DNA from: Pseudorhodobacter wandonensis | GTDB taxonomy: Bacteria > Pseudomonadota > Alphaproteobacteria > Rhodobacterales > Rhodobacteraceae | DNA length: 64,000 bases | Reading direction: 5' to 3' | Assembly (NCBI RefSeq): GCF_001202035.1 | Contig: NZ_LGHT01000032.1 | Coordinates: forward strand, 19,961 to 83,960 | Shown here: positions 19,232 to 28,287 of the stretch, one piece after another | Numbering within the stretch: position 1 is the first letter of the stretch | Layout: the number at the start of each line of letters is the position of its first letter | Translations under genes and position numbers: made by a program | The notes under the pieces: model-generated | Told to the model about the DNA's origin: nothing | What the model saw: only the letters and a program-made list of their open reading frames with translations | Databases searched by the model: none

Positions 19232-19326
19232 GATGGCTCCTGCTCGAAATTGGCTTTGATGTCGCAACAGGCTAACCCGCTTTGCCAAATTTGCAACCGG
19301 TCGCGTAATATCGCGCCACCAAATGC

Positions 19327-19356
19327 AAAAAGGCGCGCCAATCACGGCGCGCCTTT
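19327..19356 (-). terminator. Rho-independent terminator of lon
   Basis: AAAGGCGCGCC / GGCGCGCCTTT, with a six-base loop and a following TTTTTGC on the minus strand, starts about 43 bases after the lon stop codon. Confidence 0.8.
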
Positions 19357-19398
19357 CAATCCTGTATGGGTCAGAGGCTTAACCGCCCCCGCCGCACA

Positions 19399-21807
19399 TC
19401 AATGCGCTGTCGCCTGCGATGCCGCACCTGCAACGGCCTTTTGCGCCGCCGCGGCCGCTTCTTCTGCGGCCTCATCCCATTCAATCGGCTCGGGCTGGCG
19501 CACCAATGCGTGCTTTAGCACCTCGCGCACATGGCTAACGGGAATAATGCTCAGACCTTCCTTCACATTGTCCGGAATCTCGGACAGGTCTTTCTCATTC
19601 TCTTGCGGAATAAGCACCGTCTTGATCCCGCCGCGCAGCGCCGCCAGCAGCTTTTCCTTCAAACCACCGATAGGCATCGCATTGCCGCGCAACGAAACCT
19701 CGCCCGTCATTGCAATATCCTTGCGCACCGGAATCTGCGTCAGCACCGACACAATCGACGTTACCATCGCCAAACCGGCACTCGGCCCGTCCTTGGGCGT
19801 CGCGCCATCCGGCACGTGAACGTGAATATCAATCGTCTCGAACTTCGGCGGCTTCACCCCGATTTCCGGGCTGATTGACCGCACATAGCTGCTCGCCGCG
19901 TCGATCGACTCTTTCATCACATCGCCCAGCTTGCCGGTTGTCTTCATCCGGCCTTTGCCCGGCAGCCGCAGCGCTTCAATCGGCAGCAACTCGCCACCCA
20001 CGCTGGTCCACGCCAAACCGGTGACCACACCAATCTGGTCCTCGGCTTCGGCCAGCCCATAGCGATGCCGTTTGACGCCAAGGAAGCCTTCCAGCCCCTC
20101 AATCGTCACCTTCACCGCTTTGGTCTTGCCTTTCACGATCTCGGTCACGGCCTTGCGTGCCAGTTTCGCCAGCTCGCGCTCAAGGTTGCGAACCCCGGCT
20201 TCGCGCGTATAGGTCCGAATGACCTCTAGCAGCGCATCATCGGCGATCGAGAATTCACCCTTTTTCAACGCATGGTTCTTAACCTGCTTGGGGATCAAAT
20301 GCTGCTTGGCAATCTCGCGCTTTTCATCCTCGGTATAGCCCGACAGCGGAATAATCTCCATCCGGTCCAGCAACGGGCCGGGCATGTTATAGCTGTTCGC
20401 CGTGGTCAAAAACATCACGTTCGACAGGTCATACTCGACCTCAAGATAGTGGTCGGTAAAGGTCGCGTTCTGTTCCGGGTCCAACACCTCCAACATCGCG
20501 CTGGCCGGATCTCCGCGGAAATCCTGCCCCATCTTGTCGATCTCATCCAACAAAATCAGCGGATTGGTGGTTTTCGCCTTTTTCAGCGCCTGAATAATCT
20601 TGCCGGGCATCGACCCGATATAGGTGCGCCGGTGGCCCCGAATTTCGGATTCGTCGCGCACACCGCCAAGCGAGATGCGAATAAACTCACGCCCCGTGGC
20701 CTTGGCAACCGACCGGCCAAGCGAGGTTTTACCAACGCCGGGCGGGCCAACAAGGCACAGGATCGGGCCTTTCAGCTTGGCCGAGCGCGCCTGAACCGCC
20801 AGATACTCGACAATCCGTTCCTTAACCTTTTCCAGCCCGTGGTGATCGGCATCGAGCACAGCCTGCGCCTTGGACAAATCCTTTTTCACACGGCTTTTTG
20901 TGCCCCATGGCACGCCCAGCAACCAATCCAGATAGTTGCGCACGACGGTCGCTTCGGCGCTCATCGGGCTCATGTTTTTCAGCTTTTTGATCTCGGACTC
21001 GGCCTTTTCGCGCGCCTCTTTCGACAGCGCGGTTTTGGCGATACGGGCCTCTAGCTCGGCCACCTCGTTCTGGCCATCCTCACCATCGCCGAGTTCCTTT
21101 TGAATGGCCTTCATCTGCTCATTCAAATAATACTCGCGCTGCGTCCGCTCCATCTGGCTTTTGACGCGGGTCTTGATCTTTTTCTCAACCTGCAAAACGC
21201 TCATCTCGCCTTGCATATGACCGTAGACTTTTTCCAGACGCTGGCCGATATCAAGCGTTTCCAACAAGGCTTGCTTGTCGGCAACTTCAATCCCCAGATG
21301 GCCTGCGGCCAAATCGGCAAGGCGCGATGGCTCACGTGTGTCGGCCACAGCCGAAAGCGCCTCTTCGGGGATGTTTTTCTTGATCTTGGCATAACGCTCG
21401 AACTCGTCAGCCACTGCGCGCACCAAGGCGCTTACCGTGGCTTCATCGCCCGGCAATTCGGTCAGAGGCGCGGCCTCGGCTTCAAAGAAGCGGTCGTTTT
21501 CAATGAATTTCGTGATGCGCACGCGCGACTTGCCTTCGACCAGCACCTTCACAGTGCCATCGGGCAGTTTCAGCAATTGCAACACATTGGCCAACACACC
21601 CGCGCGGTAGATACCGTCTGCTGCCGGGTCGTCAACGGTTGGGTCCATCTGGCTGGACAGCAGGATCTGGCGGTCATCGGCCATCACCTCTTCCAAGGCG
21701 CGGACCGATTTTTCACGGCCCACAAACAGCGGCACAATCATGTGCGGAAACACCACAATATCGCGCAGCGGCAATACGGGGTAGCTGTTGGATTTAACGT
21801 CGTTCAT
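19399..21807 (-). CDS. lon: ATP-dependent protease Lon
   Basis: 802 residues. The start MNDVKSNSYPVLPLRDIVVFPHM has GAGAGGAAATGAG upstream. The N-terminal substrate domain runs to about 210, with a coiled-coil linker to about 310. The AAA+ module has Walker A CLVGPPGVGKTSLGRS, Walker B NPLILLDEIDKMG and the arginine-rich SSPEIRGHRRTYIG-like segment. The protease domain has catalytic Ser676 in PKDGPSAG and Lys719 in GGLKEKLLAA. It degrades misfolded and regulatory proteins in the cytoplasm. The gene stands alone with its own terminator. A 204-bp region lies upstream, likely holding the heat-responsive promoter, though no sigma-32 site was confirmed. Confidence 0.97.
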   Translation of the reverse strand: MNDVKSNSYPVLPLRDIVVFPHMIVPLFVGREKSVRALEEVMADDRQILLSSQMDPTVDDPAADGIYRAGVLANVLQLLKLPDGTVKVLVEGKSRVRITKFIENDRFFEAEAAPLTELPGDEATVSALVRAVADEFERYAKIKKNIPEEALSAVADTREPSRLADLAAGHLGIEVADKQALLETLDIGQRLEKVYGHMQGEMSVLQVEKKIKTRVKSQMERTQREYYLNEQMKAIQKELGDGEDGQNEVAELEARIAKTALSKEAREKAESEIKKLKNMSPMSAEATVVRNYLDWLLGVPWGTKSRVKKDLSKAQAVLDADHHGLEKVKERIVEYLAVQARSAKLKGPILCLVGPPGVGKTSLGRSVAKATGREFIRISLGGVRDESEIRGHRRTYIGSMPGKIIQALKKAKTTNPLILLDEIDKMGQDFRGDPASAMLEVLDPEQNATFTDHYLEVEYDLSNVMFLTTANSYNMPGPLLDRMEIIPLSGYTEDEKREIAKQHLIPKQVKNHALKKGEFSIADDALLEVIRTYTREAGVRNLERELAKLARKAVTEIVKGKTKAVKVTIEGLEGFLGVKRHRYGLAEAEDQIGVVTGLAWTSVGGELLPIEALRLPGKGRMKTTGKLGDVMKESIDAASSYVRSISPEIGVKPPKFETIDIHVHVPDGATPKDGPSAGLAMVTSIVSVLTQIPVRKDIAMTGEVSLRGNAMPIGGLKEKLLAALRGGIKTVLIPQENEKDLSEIPDNVKEGLSIIPVSHVREVLKHALVRQPEPIEWDEAAEEAAAAAQKAVAGAASQATAH

Positions 21808-22011
21808 CTCATTTCCTCTCTGGCAAGAAAGCCATGCCCCGTCGTTTCGGCAGCAATCGGCTTTCCCCTCTCTGGTCACCATATCTGGTGTTGCGGGATG
21901 GGGCTGTCAACCAGCCAGCCCTTATTTGCCCCAATCATGCGCCCGCAATTAAAGCACAGCAAGCAGGGATTGCGTGAAATTTAACAGAAAAATGACGCCA
22001 CTGCCAACTGG

Positions 22012-22368
22012 TCACAAAACCGGCATCAACGCCGCCGCAATCCGCCGCCCTTCGGACAGCAGCACGTTATAGGTCCGTGCAGCGGCGGGCGAGTTCATCA
22101 CCTCAACCCCGATCCCTGCCGCCTCTAGCGTGGTGCGAAACGCAACCGGCACATGGGCGATCTCGGTTCCCATACCCACAAACAATACATCGATCTTGCC
22201 GATCAGGGCCAAAGGCGCCGCCGTATCTTCCAGCCCGCCCCATGGCCCCGCATCCCACGGCGTCACCAAGACCGGGCCATGAATAACCTGCCCCGCCACC
22301 CGAAAAAAGCCCGGCCCATAGCTGTCTATGGGCTGGGCATTGTCATAGGTCACTTCGGTCAAGCGCAT
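22012..22368 (-). CDS. Mth938-like domain protein (DUF498 family)
   Basis: 118 residues. It starts MRLTEVTYDNAQPIDSYGPGFFRVAG, and its central VLVTPWDAGPWGG and IDVLFVGMGTEIAHVP are typical of the Mth938/NDUFAF3 fold. Mitochondrial members assist complex I assembly; the bacterial role is unsettled. It follows secF by nine bases with an AAGGGG ribosome site and is the last gene of the yajC-secD-secF unit, a conserved order in alphaproteobacteria. Confidence 0.85.
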   Translation of the reverse strand: MRLTEVTYDNAQPIDSYGPGFFRVAGQVIHGPVLVTPWDAGPWGGLEDTAAPLALIGKIDVLFVGMGTEIAHVPVAFRTTLEAAGIGVEVMNSPAAARTYNVLLSEGRRIAAALMPVL

Positions 22369-22377
22369 CAGATCCCC

Positions 22378-23355
22378 TTACGCATCAATATTGGCATATT
22401 CCGACGGCGTACCCTTGCCGCCTTTCGGCTTTTCCGAACGATCGAGGCCGATCAGCAAAACGATGTTCTTGGCCACATAAACCGAAGAATACGTCCCCAG
22501 AATAACGCCGATGAAAATCGCAAGGCTAAAGCCGCGGATAACATCGCCGCCCCAGATCAGCATCGCCGCCAACGCCATCAATGTGGTGCCCGAGGTCATG
22601 ATCGTCCGGCTCAGCGTCTCGTTCACCGACAGGTTCATCACATCGCGCAGCGGCATGGTTTTGTATTTTACCAGGTTTTCGCGCAACCGGTCAAACACCA
22701 CCACCGTATCGTTGATCGAATAGCCCAAAATCGTCAGCAACGCCGCCACGATTGTCAGGTCAAACTTCCACTGGAACACGGCGAAAATGCCGATGGTAAT
22801 CAGCATGTCATGCAACAAGGCCAACACGCCACCCAGCGCAAACTGCCACTCGAACCGCAGCCAGATGTAAACCAACACCCCCGCCGAAGTCGCCATAACC
22901 GCAAGGATCGAGGTCCAGACCAGCTCGGCCGAAACCTTTGGCCCCACAGATTCCACCGACACCACCTTCAACGCGGGGTCAAACGCCACCAAAGCCGTTT
23001 GCACCTTGTCCAGCGTCTCTGGCGTCACCGCCTCATAACCATCCTGCGCACCAATCCGGATTTGCGCGACATGCTGATTGTCACGGAACGAAGGGTCAAA
23101 CACCTCGGTGATCGACACATCGCCCACATCCAGCGCATTCAACGCCTGCCGGTAGCCGCCCACATCCACTGCCGTGGTGCTTTCGGTGCGCAATGTCGTG
23201 CCGCCTTTGAAATCAATGCCAAAGTTCAGCCCCATAAAGGCCCAGGCCACCAACGCCACCACCATCAGGGCAATCGAGCCACCAAAGGTAAACCACTGCC
23301 AGCGAAAGAAGTTAAAGTTGGTGACCTCAGGAACGAGCTTTAAACGCCATGCCAT
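22378..23355 (-). CDS. secF: Protein translocase subunit SecF
   Basis: 325 residues with six membrane segments and a large periplasmic loop after the first. FGIDFKGGTTLR marks the start of the conserved P-domain, and GYSINDTVVVFDRLREN and RTIMTSGTTLMALAAMLIWGG are the SecF signatures. With SecD and YajC it uses the proton gradient to complete preprotein export. The ATG at 23355 has GGAGAG upstream; a 12-bp gap separates it from secD. Confidence 0.95.
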   Translation of the reverse strand: MAWRLKLVPEVTNFNFFRWQWFTFGGSIALMVVALVAWAFMGLNFGIDFKGGTTLRTESTTAVDVGGYRQALNALDVGDVSITEVFDPSFRDNQHVAQIRIGAQDGYEAVTPETLDKVQTALVAFDPALKVVSVESVGPKVSAELVWTSILAVMATSAGVLVYIWLRFEWQFALGGVLALLHDMLITIGIFAVFQWKFDLTIVAALLTILGYSINDTVVVFDRLRENLVKYKTMPLRDVMNLSVNETLSRTIMTSGTTLMALAAMLIWGGDVIRGFSLAIFIGVILGTYSSVYVAKNIVLLIGLDRSEKPKGGKGTPSEYANIDA

Positions 23356-23367
23356 CTTCGGCTCTCC

Positions 23368-25035
23368 TTACAATTCAATGGTCTTGGGCCGGCGCCAGCC
23401 GAACCAGATCGAGATGAACAAACGCGTCACAAAGATCGCGCTAAACACCGATGTGACGATACCAATGCCCAAAACCACCGCAAAGCCACGCACCGGCCCC
23501 GCGCCGAAAAAGAACAGCGCCGCCGCAGTAATCAACGTCGTCACGTTCGCATCGATAATCGCCGACATCGCCCGCTCATACCCGATCTCAATCGCGCGCG
23601 CAGGCCCTTTGGCGGTTTTCAATTCCTCACGGATCCGCTCATACACCAGCACGTTGGCATCCACCGCCATACCGATTGTCAGCACAATCCCGGCGATCCC
23701 CGGCAGCGTCAATGTGCCGCCGATCATCGTCAAAATCGCAAAGATCAGCGCGATGTTGATCGCCAGCGCCAGATTGGCAAACATGCCGAACAACCCGTAA
23801 GACGCCAGCATATACAGGCCCACGATCACAATCGCGATCACTGCCGCGACTTTGCCCGCGTCTATGCTGTCCTGGCCCAGTTCCGGCCCAACGGTGCGCT
23901 CTTCCAGAAAGGTCATTTCAGCAGGCAAGGCCCCTGCCCGCAGCAACACTGCCAAATTGGTGCTTTCCTCAACGCTAAAGTTGCCGGTGATAATACCCGA
24001 ACCGCCCGCGATATGGCTTTGGATAACCGGCGCCGAAATCACCTCGTTGTCCAAGACAATCGCAAACGGGCTGCCGATGTTATTGGCGGTGTAATCACCA
24101 AACAAACGCCCGCCCGCCGGATTGAACCGGAAACTGACGGCGGGGCGGTTGTTTTGGTCGAACGCGGGTTGCGCGTCGGTCAGGTCTTCACCGGTTACAA
24201 CCGGCGTCTGTTCGACAATGTAAAACTGCCCGTCCTCGCCCATGGCCGGCAACAACAGGTTGCGCGGGCCGGGGGCTGCACCGGCATCGGTCGTGCGGCC
24301 GACCACCGGGTTAAATGTCAACTTGGCCGTGGTGCCGATCAGCTTTTTCAATTCAGATGCAGAACCAATCCCCGGCACCTGAATCAAAATCCGGTCTTCG
24401 CCCTGGCGTTGGATCGTTGGTTCGCGCGTGCCTGCTGCATCAACCCGACGCCGAATGATCTCCAGCGATTGCTGGATAGTCCGGCTATCGGTTGCCACAC
24501 GCTCGGCCTCGGACAATTGCACGACGATCTCGTCACCTTCGGCCGTCACATCAATATCGTTCTGCCCAACACCGGTCAGCGATACCACCGGCGTCGCCAG
24601 TGCCTTAACCGCAGTCAAAGCCGCATCCATCCCCGCAGGGTTGGAAATCGCAACCCGCAGCACACCTGGCACCGAAGGCTGGCGGCGCACCGAACCCGCC
24701 GCGTCGCGCACATCGCGCAGCGCGTCACGCACCAAAGGCCACATCGCATCAATCCGCGACGCATAGACATCGGCCACGTGAACCTCGGCCAGCAAATGCG
24801 CACCGCCGCGCAAATCAAGCCCCAAGTTCACCAGACCAGACGGCAGCCACGAAGGCCAAGCCGCCTCTGCCGCCGTCTGCTCAGGTGTTGCAACACCCTT
24901 TGCTGCCGTCACCGCTGCCACGGCGTCATTGTGCATTTCAACCTTGGTATAAAACAGGTTCGGAACAGCGATGATAATCCCAAGGGCGCATAGCCCTACA
25001 ATTATCAATCGCTTCCACAGCGGTATCTGCAACAT
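23368..25035 (-). CDS. secD: Protein translocase subunit SecD
   Basis: 555 residues. The first membrane segment (LIIVGLCALGIIIAVPNLFY) is followed by NLGLDLRGGAHLLAEV (the D1 motif), a long periplasmic region, IIRRRVDAAGTREPTIQRQGEDRILIQVPG, and five C-terminal membrane segments with IGMAVDANVLVYERIREELK and ALFFFGAGPVRGFAVVLGIG. It works with SecF in the inner membrane. Confidence 0.96.
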   Translation of the reverse strand: MLQIPLWKRLIIVGLCALGIIIAVPNLFYTKVEMHNDAVAAVTAAKGVATPEQTAAEAAWPSWLPSGLVNLGLDLRGGAHLLAEVHVADVYASRIDAMWPLVRDALRDVRDAAGSVRRQPSVPGVLRVAISNPAGMDAALTAVKALATPVVSLTGVGQNDIDVTAEGDEIVVQLSEAERVATDSRTIQQSLEIIRRRVDAAGTREPTIQRQGEDRILIQVPGIGSASELKKLIGTTAKLTFNPVVGRTTDAGAAPGPRNLLLPAMGEDGQFYIVEQTPVVTGEDLTDAQPAFDQNNRPAVSFRFNPAGGRLFGDYTANNIGSPFAIVLDNEVISAPVIQSHIAGGSGIITGNFSVEESTNLAVLLRAGALPAEMTFLEERTVGPELGQDSIDAGKVAAVIAIVIVGLYMLASYGLFGMFANLALAINIALIFAILTMIGGTLTLPGIAGIVLTIGMAVDANVLVYERIREELKTAKGPARAIEIGYERAMSAIIDANVTTLITAAALFFFGAGPVRGFAVVLGIGIVTSVFSAIFVTRLFISIWFGWRRPKTIEL

Positions 25036-25076
25036 GGGATAGGGCTTTCTTAATTCAGGCTTGAATCAGGCTTGAC

Positions 25077-25400
25077 TTACGCCGCTGCCGGTTCGGTTTT
25101 CGACATTACCTGCGCGATTGTGTGCTTGACCACTTTAACCTTCACGCCATCGGCAATCTCGACTTCGATGATCCCGTCTTCGGCAACTTTGACAACTTTG
25201 CCAACAATGCCGCCTTGGGTCAGAACCTGGTCGCCACGGCGCAGTGCCTCAACCATCGCCTTATGGTCTTTCAGCTTCTTTTGCTGCGGACGGATCAGCA
25301 GGAAATACATGATCGCAAAGATCAGGATCAGCGGCATCAGCGAGGTTACAGCGCCCATCGCGCCACCAGCAGCCTGAGCATAAGCAGGAGTAGCAAACAT
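25077..25400 (-). CDS. yajC: Preprotein translocase subunit YajC
   Basis: 107 residues. A short Ala-rich start (MFATPAYAQAAGG) leads to one membrane segment, LMPLILIFAIMYFLLIRPQQ, followed by KKLKDHKAMVEALRRGDQVLTQGGIVGKV, the standard YajC text. It belongs to the SecDF-YajC holo-translocon. The ATG at 25400 was preferred over the TTG codon just before, since AGAGGA sits nine bases ahead. First gene of the operon. Confidence 0.95.
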   Translation of the reverse strand: MFATPAYAQAAGGAMGAVTSLMPLILIFAIMYFLLIRPQQKKLKDHKAMVEALRRGDQVLTQGGIVGKVVKVAEDGIIEVEIADGVKVKVVKHTIAQVMSKTEPAAA

Positions 25401-25776
25401 CAATTAGTCCTCTCGGTCGGTGGGCATTCGCCCCTTTACGGGCCATTTGCCCCTGTTTTATCGCGCGCACCCTATATCTGACGCGCCCTATCCGCAAGGC
25501 AGCGCAACCACCCTGCCCGCGCCATATAATCTCCCCTCGCGCAGATGTGTAGCCCACCCGCGCAATTCCCCTTGGGTCGTGGTTCGCCGCGACTCTTGCC
25601 GCCCTTACCCCCAAGCCGCGCTGCAAACACTAACATTCCGTTAACGCCGCACTGAAGATTGATTGATTACAACACCTTAGCAAAATGCCCGCGCGCGGAC
25701 ATCTGGGACAAATTTCCCCGTTTCCCTCGCCCGCATAATCGGGCATATCTACCCCATCCGAAAAAAGAGGCCTAAA
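25401..25776. other. 376-bp divergent intergenic region (yajC / serS)
   Basis: It holds the starts of two transcription units pointing away from each other. An AAAAAAGAGG ribosome site lies before serS. I saw no tRNA, riboswitch or small gene. The middle is moderately A+T-rich (for example near 25640-25680) and may hold promoters, but I could not fix -35/-10 boxes. Confidence 0.4.
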
Positions 25777-27069
25777 ATGCACGATATCAAAGCGATCCGA
25801 GAGAACCCCGCAGCTTTTGACGCCGCCCTCGCACGGCGCGGCCTGTCGCCCCTCTCGCCTCAAATCCTCGATATCGATGCCGCCCGCCGGACCAAAATTC
25901 TGGCCGCCGAAACCGCGACCGCGGCCCAAAACGCCGCCTCTAAACAGGTGGGCGCCGCCAAAGCCGCCGGAAATGACGCCGAATTTGAACGCCTCCGCGC
26001 CCTCGTCGCCGAAAAGAAAGCCGAGATCGCCACGCTGAACGAAGAAGCCGGCCTCGAAGACACTCGCCTGCGCGACCTTTTGATGGCCATCGATAACCTT
26101 CCGCTAGCAGAGGTTCCTTTTGGCAAGGGCGAGGAAGATAACGTCGAAATCCGCCGCTGGGGCACCCCGCGCACGCTCGATTTCAAACCGTTAGAGCATT
26201 ACCAGCTGCCCGCAGCCATCCCGGGTCTCGATTTCGCGACCGCCGCCAAATTGTCCGGCAGCCGCTTTGTTGTCCTTCGGGGCGCCATGATCCGCATCCA
26301 CCGCGCCCTCGCCCAGTTCATGCTGGATACCCATATCGAGGAACACGGCCTGAATGAGGTCTGGACGCCAGTTCTGGTCAAGGATGAGGCGATGTTCGGC
26401 ACCGGCAACCTGCCGAAATTTGCCGAAGACAGCTATCAAACCACCAACGGCTGGTGGCTTATCCCCACTTCCGAGGTCACGCTGACCAACACCGTCGCGG
26501 GTGACACGCTCGACGAGGCCCAGCTCCCTATCCGCATGACCGCCCACACCCAATGCTTCCGCTCCGAGGCAGGCTCGGCCGGCCGCGACACCAGCGGGAT
26601 GCTGCGCCAGCACCAGTTTGAAAAGGTGGAAATGGTCAGCATCACCACCCCCGAAACCAGCCTAGCGGAACATGAGCGGATGACCGACTGCGCCGAGGCA
26701 ATCTTGCAAAAACTGAACCTGCCCTACCGAGTGATGGTGCTTTGTACCGGCGATATGGGGTTCGGCTCGACCAAGACCCACGACCTCGAAGTATGGCTGC
26801 CCGGTCAGGATACCTACCGCGAGATCAGCTCGGTTTCTGTCTGCGGCGATTTCCAAGCGCGCCGGATGAACGCCCGCTACAAACCCAGCGCTGGCGGCAA
26901 GCCCGAGTTTGTCCATACCCTCAACGGGTCGGGCCTTGCCGTCGGGCGCTGCTTGATTGCCGTGCTGGAAAACGGCCAGCAGGCCGATGGCTCGGTAGAG
27001 CTGCCTGCGGTGCTTCACCCCTATTTGCGCGGCAAAACCCGGGTTACAGCGGCAGGCGAACTGGCCTGA
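25777..27069 (+). CDS. serS: Seryl-tRNA synthetase
   Basis: 430 residues. It charges tRNA-Ser with serine. The N-terminal antiparallel coiled-coil arm is residues about 27-100 (Ala/Lys/Glu-rich, [20 protein letters not shown]). The class II core has [21 protein letters not shown] (motif 1 region), [21 protein letters not shown] (motif 2) and [19 protein letters not shown] (motif 3, with the class II arginine). It begins [15 protein letters not shown], as is normal for SerRS. Confidence 0.97.
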   Translation: MHDIKAIRENPAAFDAALARRGLSPLSPQILDIDAARRTKILAAETATAAQNAASKQVGAAKAAGNDAEFERLRALVAEKKAEIATLNEEAGLEDTRLRDLLMAIDNLPLAEVPFGKGEEDNVEIRRWGTPRTLDFKPLEHYQLPAAIPGLDFATAAKLSGSRFVVLRGAMIRIHRALAQFMLDTHIEEHGLNEVWTPVLVKDEAMFGTGNLPKFAEDSYQTTNGWWLIPTSEVTLTNTVAGDTLDEAQLPIRMTAHTQCFRSEAGSAGRDTSGMLRQHQFEKVEMVSITTPETSLAEHERMTDCAEAILQKLNLPYRVMVLCTGDMGFGSTKTHDLEVWLPGQDTYREISSVSVCGDFQARRMNARYKPSAGGKPEFVHTLNGSGLAVGRCLIAVLENGQQADGSVELPAVLHPYLRGKTRVTAAGELA

Positions 27070-27132
27070 TACACTCCCCCCTCGCGGCTGTTGGGCGGCG
27101 GGGGAAACCATATTCTAAAAACATGCCGTGGA

Positions 27133-28287
27133 TTATGCGGCGCGGGGCGCGCCTGCAAACTGTGCTGCTTTGGGCAGGCGCTGCTTTTCCCGCAAATGGG
27201 CCACCAAGAACAGCACGGCAAGCCCCGAAATAATCAGCGCAGCATCCAGCAAGGCCGACGGAGGCTGCAATGCCTTTGTTAGCTGGCCAACATAGGCCAA
27301 GACAGACCCCACAGCGAAAACCGGCAGGGAATTGCGGCCCAAAAGGCAAAACGGCGTGGCCCATGGATGAGCCGACATCGCCTTGACCACCGGCAACACG
27401 CTTAGCACATAGGCCAGCGCAAGGATGTGCAACAGCCGCGGCACAGAGACAAAGCATTTGTCAAACGCGGTGAAAAGGCTTGGAACGCCCGCATATTCAT
27501 AGAGCAGCCACAGCGCATGCCCGCCCCAATCGGCCACGACTGGAACCTTTGTCCAGATCAAGGCGAACACCAGATAGCCGATTGCCAACTGCAAGGCCAA
27601 ACGGTTCACCGGCAAAAACCGCCGCCCTTGCCGCAACCCATATCCGGTCAAGATGCCTGCAACAAACAACAACTGCCACGCCATCGGATTGAAAGACCAG
27701 CCATAATCTGTCGGCCATGTCGGCATTTTCAGCTTGACGACACCGACACAAAGCCAAAGCAGAATCGACCCCGCAAGCGCGCGGCGCGGCCAACGGGCAC
27801 AGGCAAACAGCAGCAACGGCGCAGCCAGCATCAACACAATATAAAGCGGCAAAATATCGGCATAGGCAAAGTGATGACCCAAAAACGCCATCCCGATCGA
27901 CAGTTTGGCCGGATCCTCGACCGCAAACAGGATATTGCGATCATAGGCCATGCTGTGGATGCCGGGCTGATCTATCAGCAAAAGGAACATCGCCAGCACG
28001 CTGAAAATGATGATGCAATGCACCCACCAAAGGGTCACGGCCCGTCGCCACGGACGCAGCACCTCGGCCAGAGTAGGTGTGCCGCGCAAATAGACCGCAC
28101 CATAGGCCAGCCCCGCCGCCATACCGGACATCAGGACAAATCCCTCGGCGGCGTCGGAAAACCCGAAATTGCGTGAGGTAAAATGTTCCCATGCGGTTTC
28201 GGGGATATGGTTGATGAAAATCATCACCAAGGCAATGCCGCGCAACATGTCAATGCGATGGTCGCGCGTACGGATAGGATTAGGCAC
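27133..28287 (-). CDS. opgC: OpgC membrane protein (succinyltransferase of osmoregulated periplasmic glucans)
   Basis: 384 residues with about ten membrane segments. MLRGIALVMIFINHIPE carries the conserved His of the acyltransferase-3-like fold; NFGFSDAAEGFVLMSGMAAG is typical of OpgC. In E. coli OpgC adds succinyl groups to periplasmic glucans. The most likely start is GTG at 28287 (VPNPIRTRDHRID), since it overlaps the opgH stop by a few bases and has GGGGCAGG upstream; a longer frame reaches 28377. The C-terminus is Lys/Arg-rich and cytoplasmic. Confidence 0.85.
   Translation of the reverse strand: MPNPIRTRDHRIDMLRGIALVMIFINHIPETAWEHFTSRNFGFSDAAEGFVLMSGMAAGLAYGAVYLRGTPTLAEVLRPWRRAVTLWWVHCIIIFSVLAMFLLLIDQPGIHSMAYDRNILFAVEDPAKLSIGMAFLGHHFAYADILPLYIVLMLAAPLLLFACARWPRRALAGSILLWLCVGVVKLKMPTWPTDYGWSFNPMAWQLLFVAGILTGYGLRQGRRFLPVNRLALQLAIGYLVFALIWTKVPVVADWGGHALWLLYEYAGVPSLFTAFDKCFVSVPRLLHILALAYVLSVLPVVKAMSAHPWATPFCLLGRNSLPVFAVGSVLAYVGQLTKALQPPSALLDAALIISGLAVLFLVAHLREKQRLPKAAQFAGAPRAA

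Noticed and set aside
22153..23343. Long plus-strand open frame opposite secF
   Set aside because: Composition is His/Gln/Arg-rich without motif; secF on the other strand is certain.
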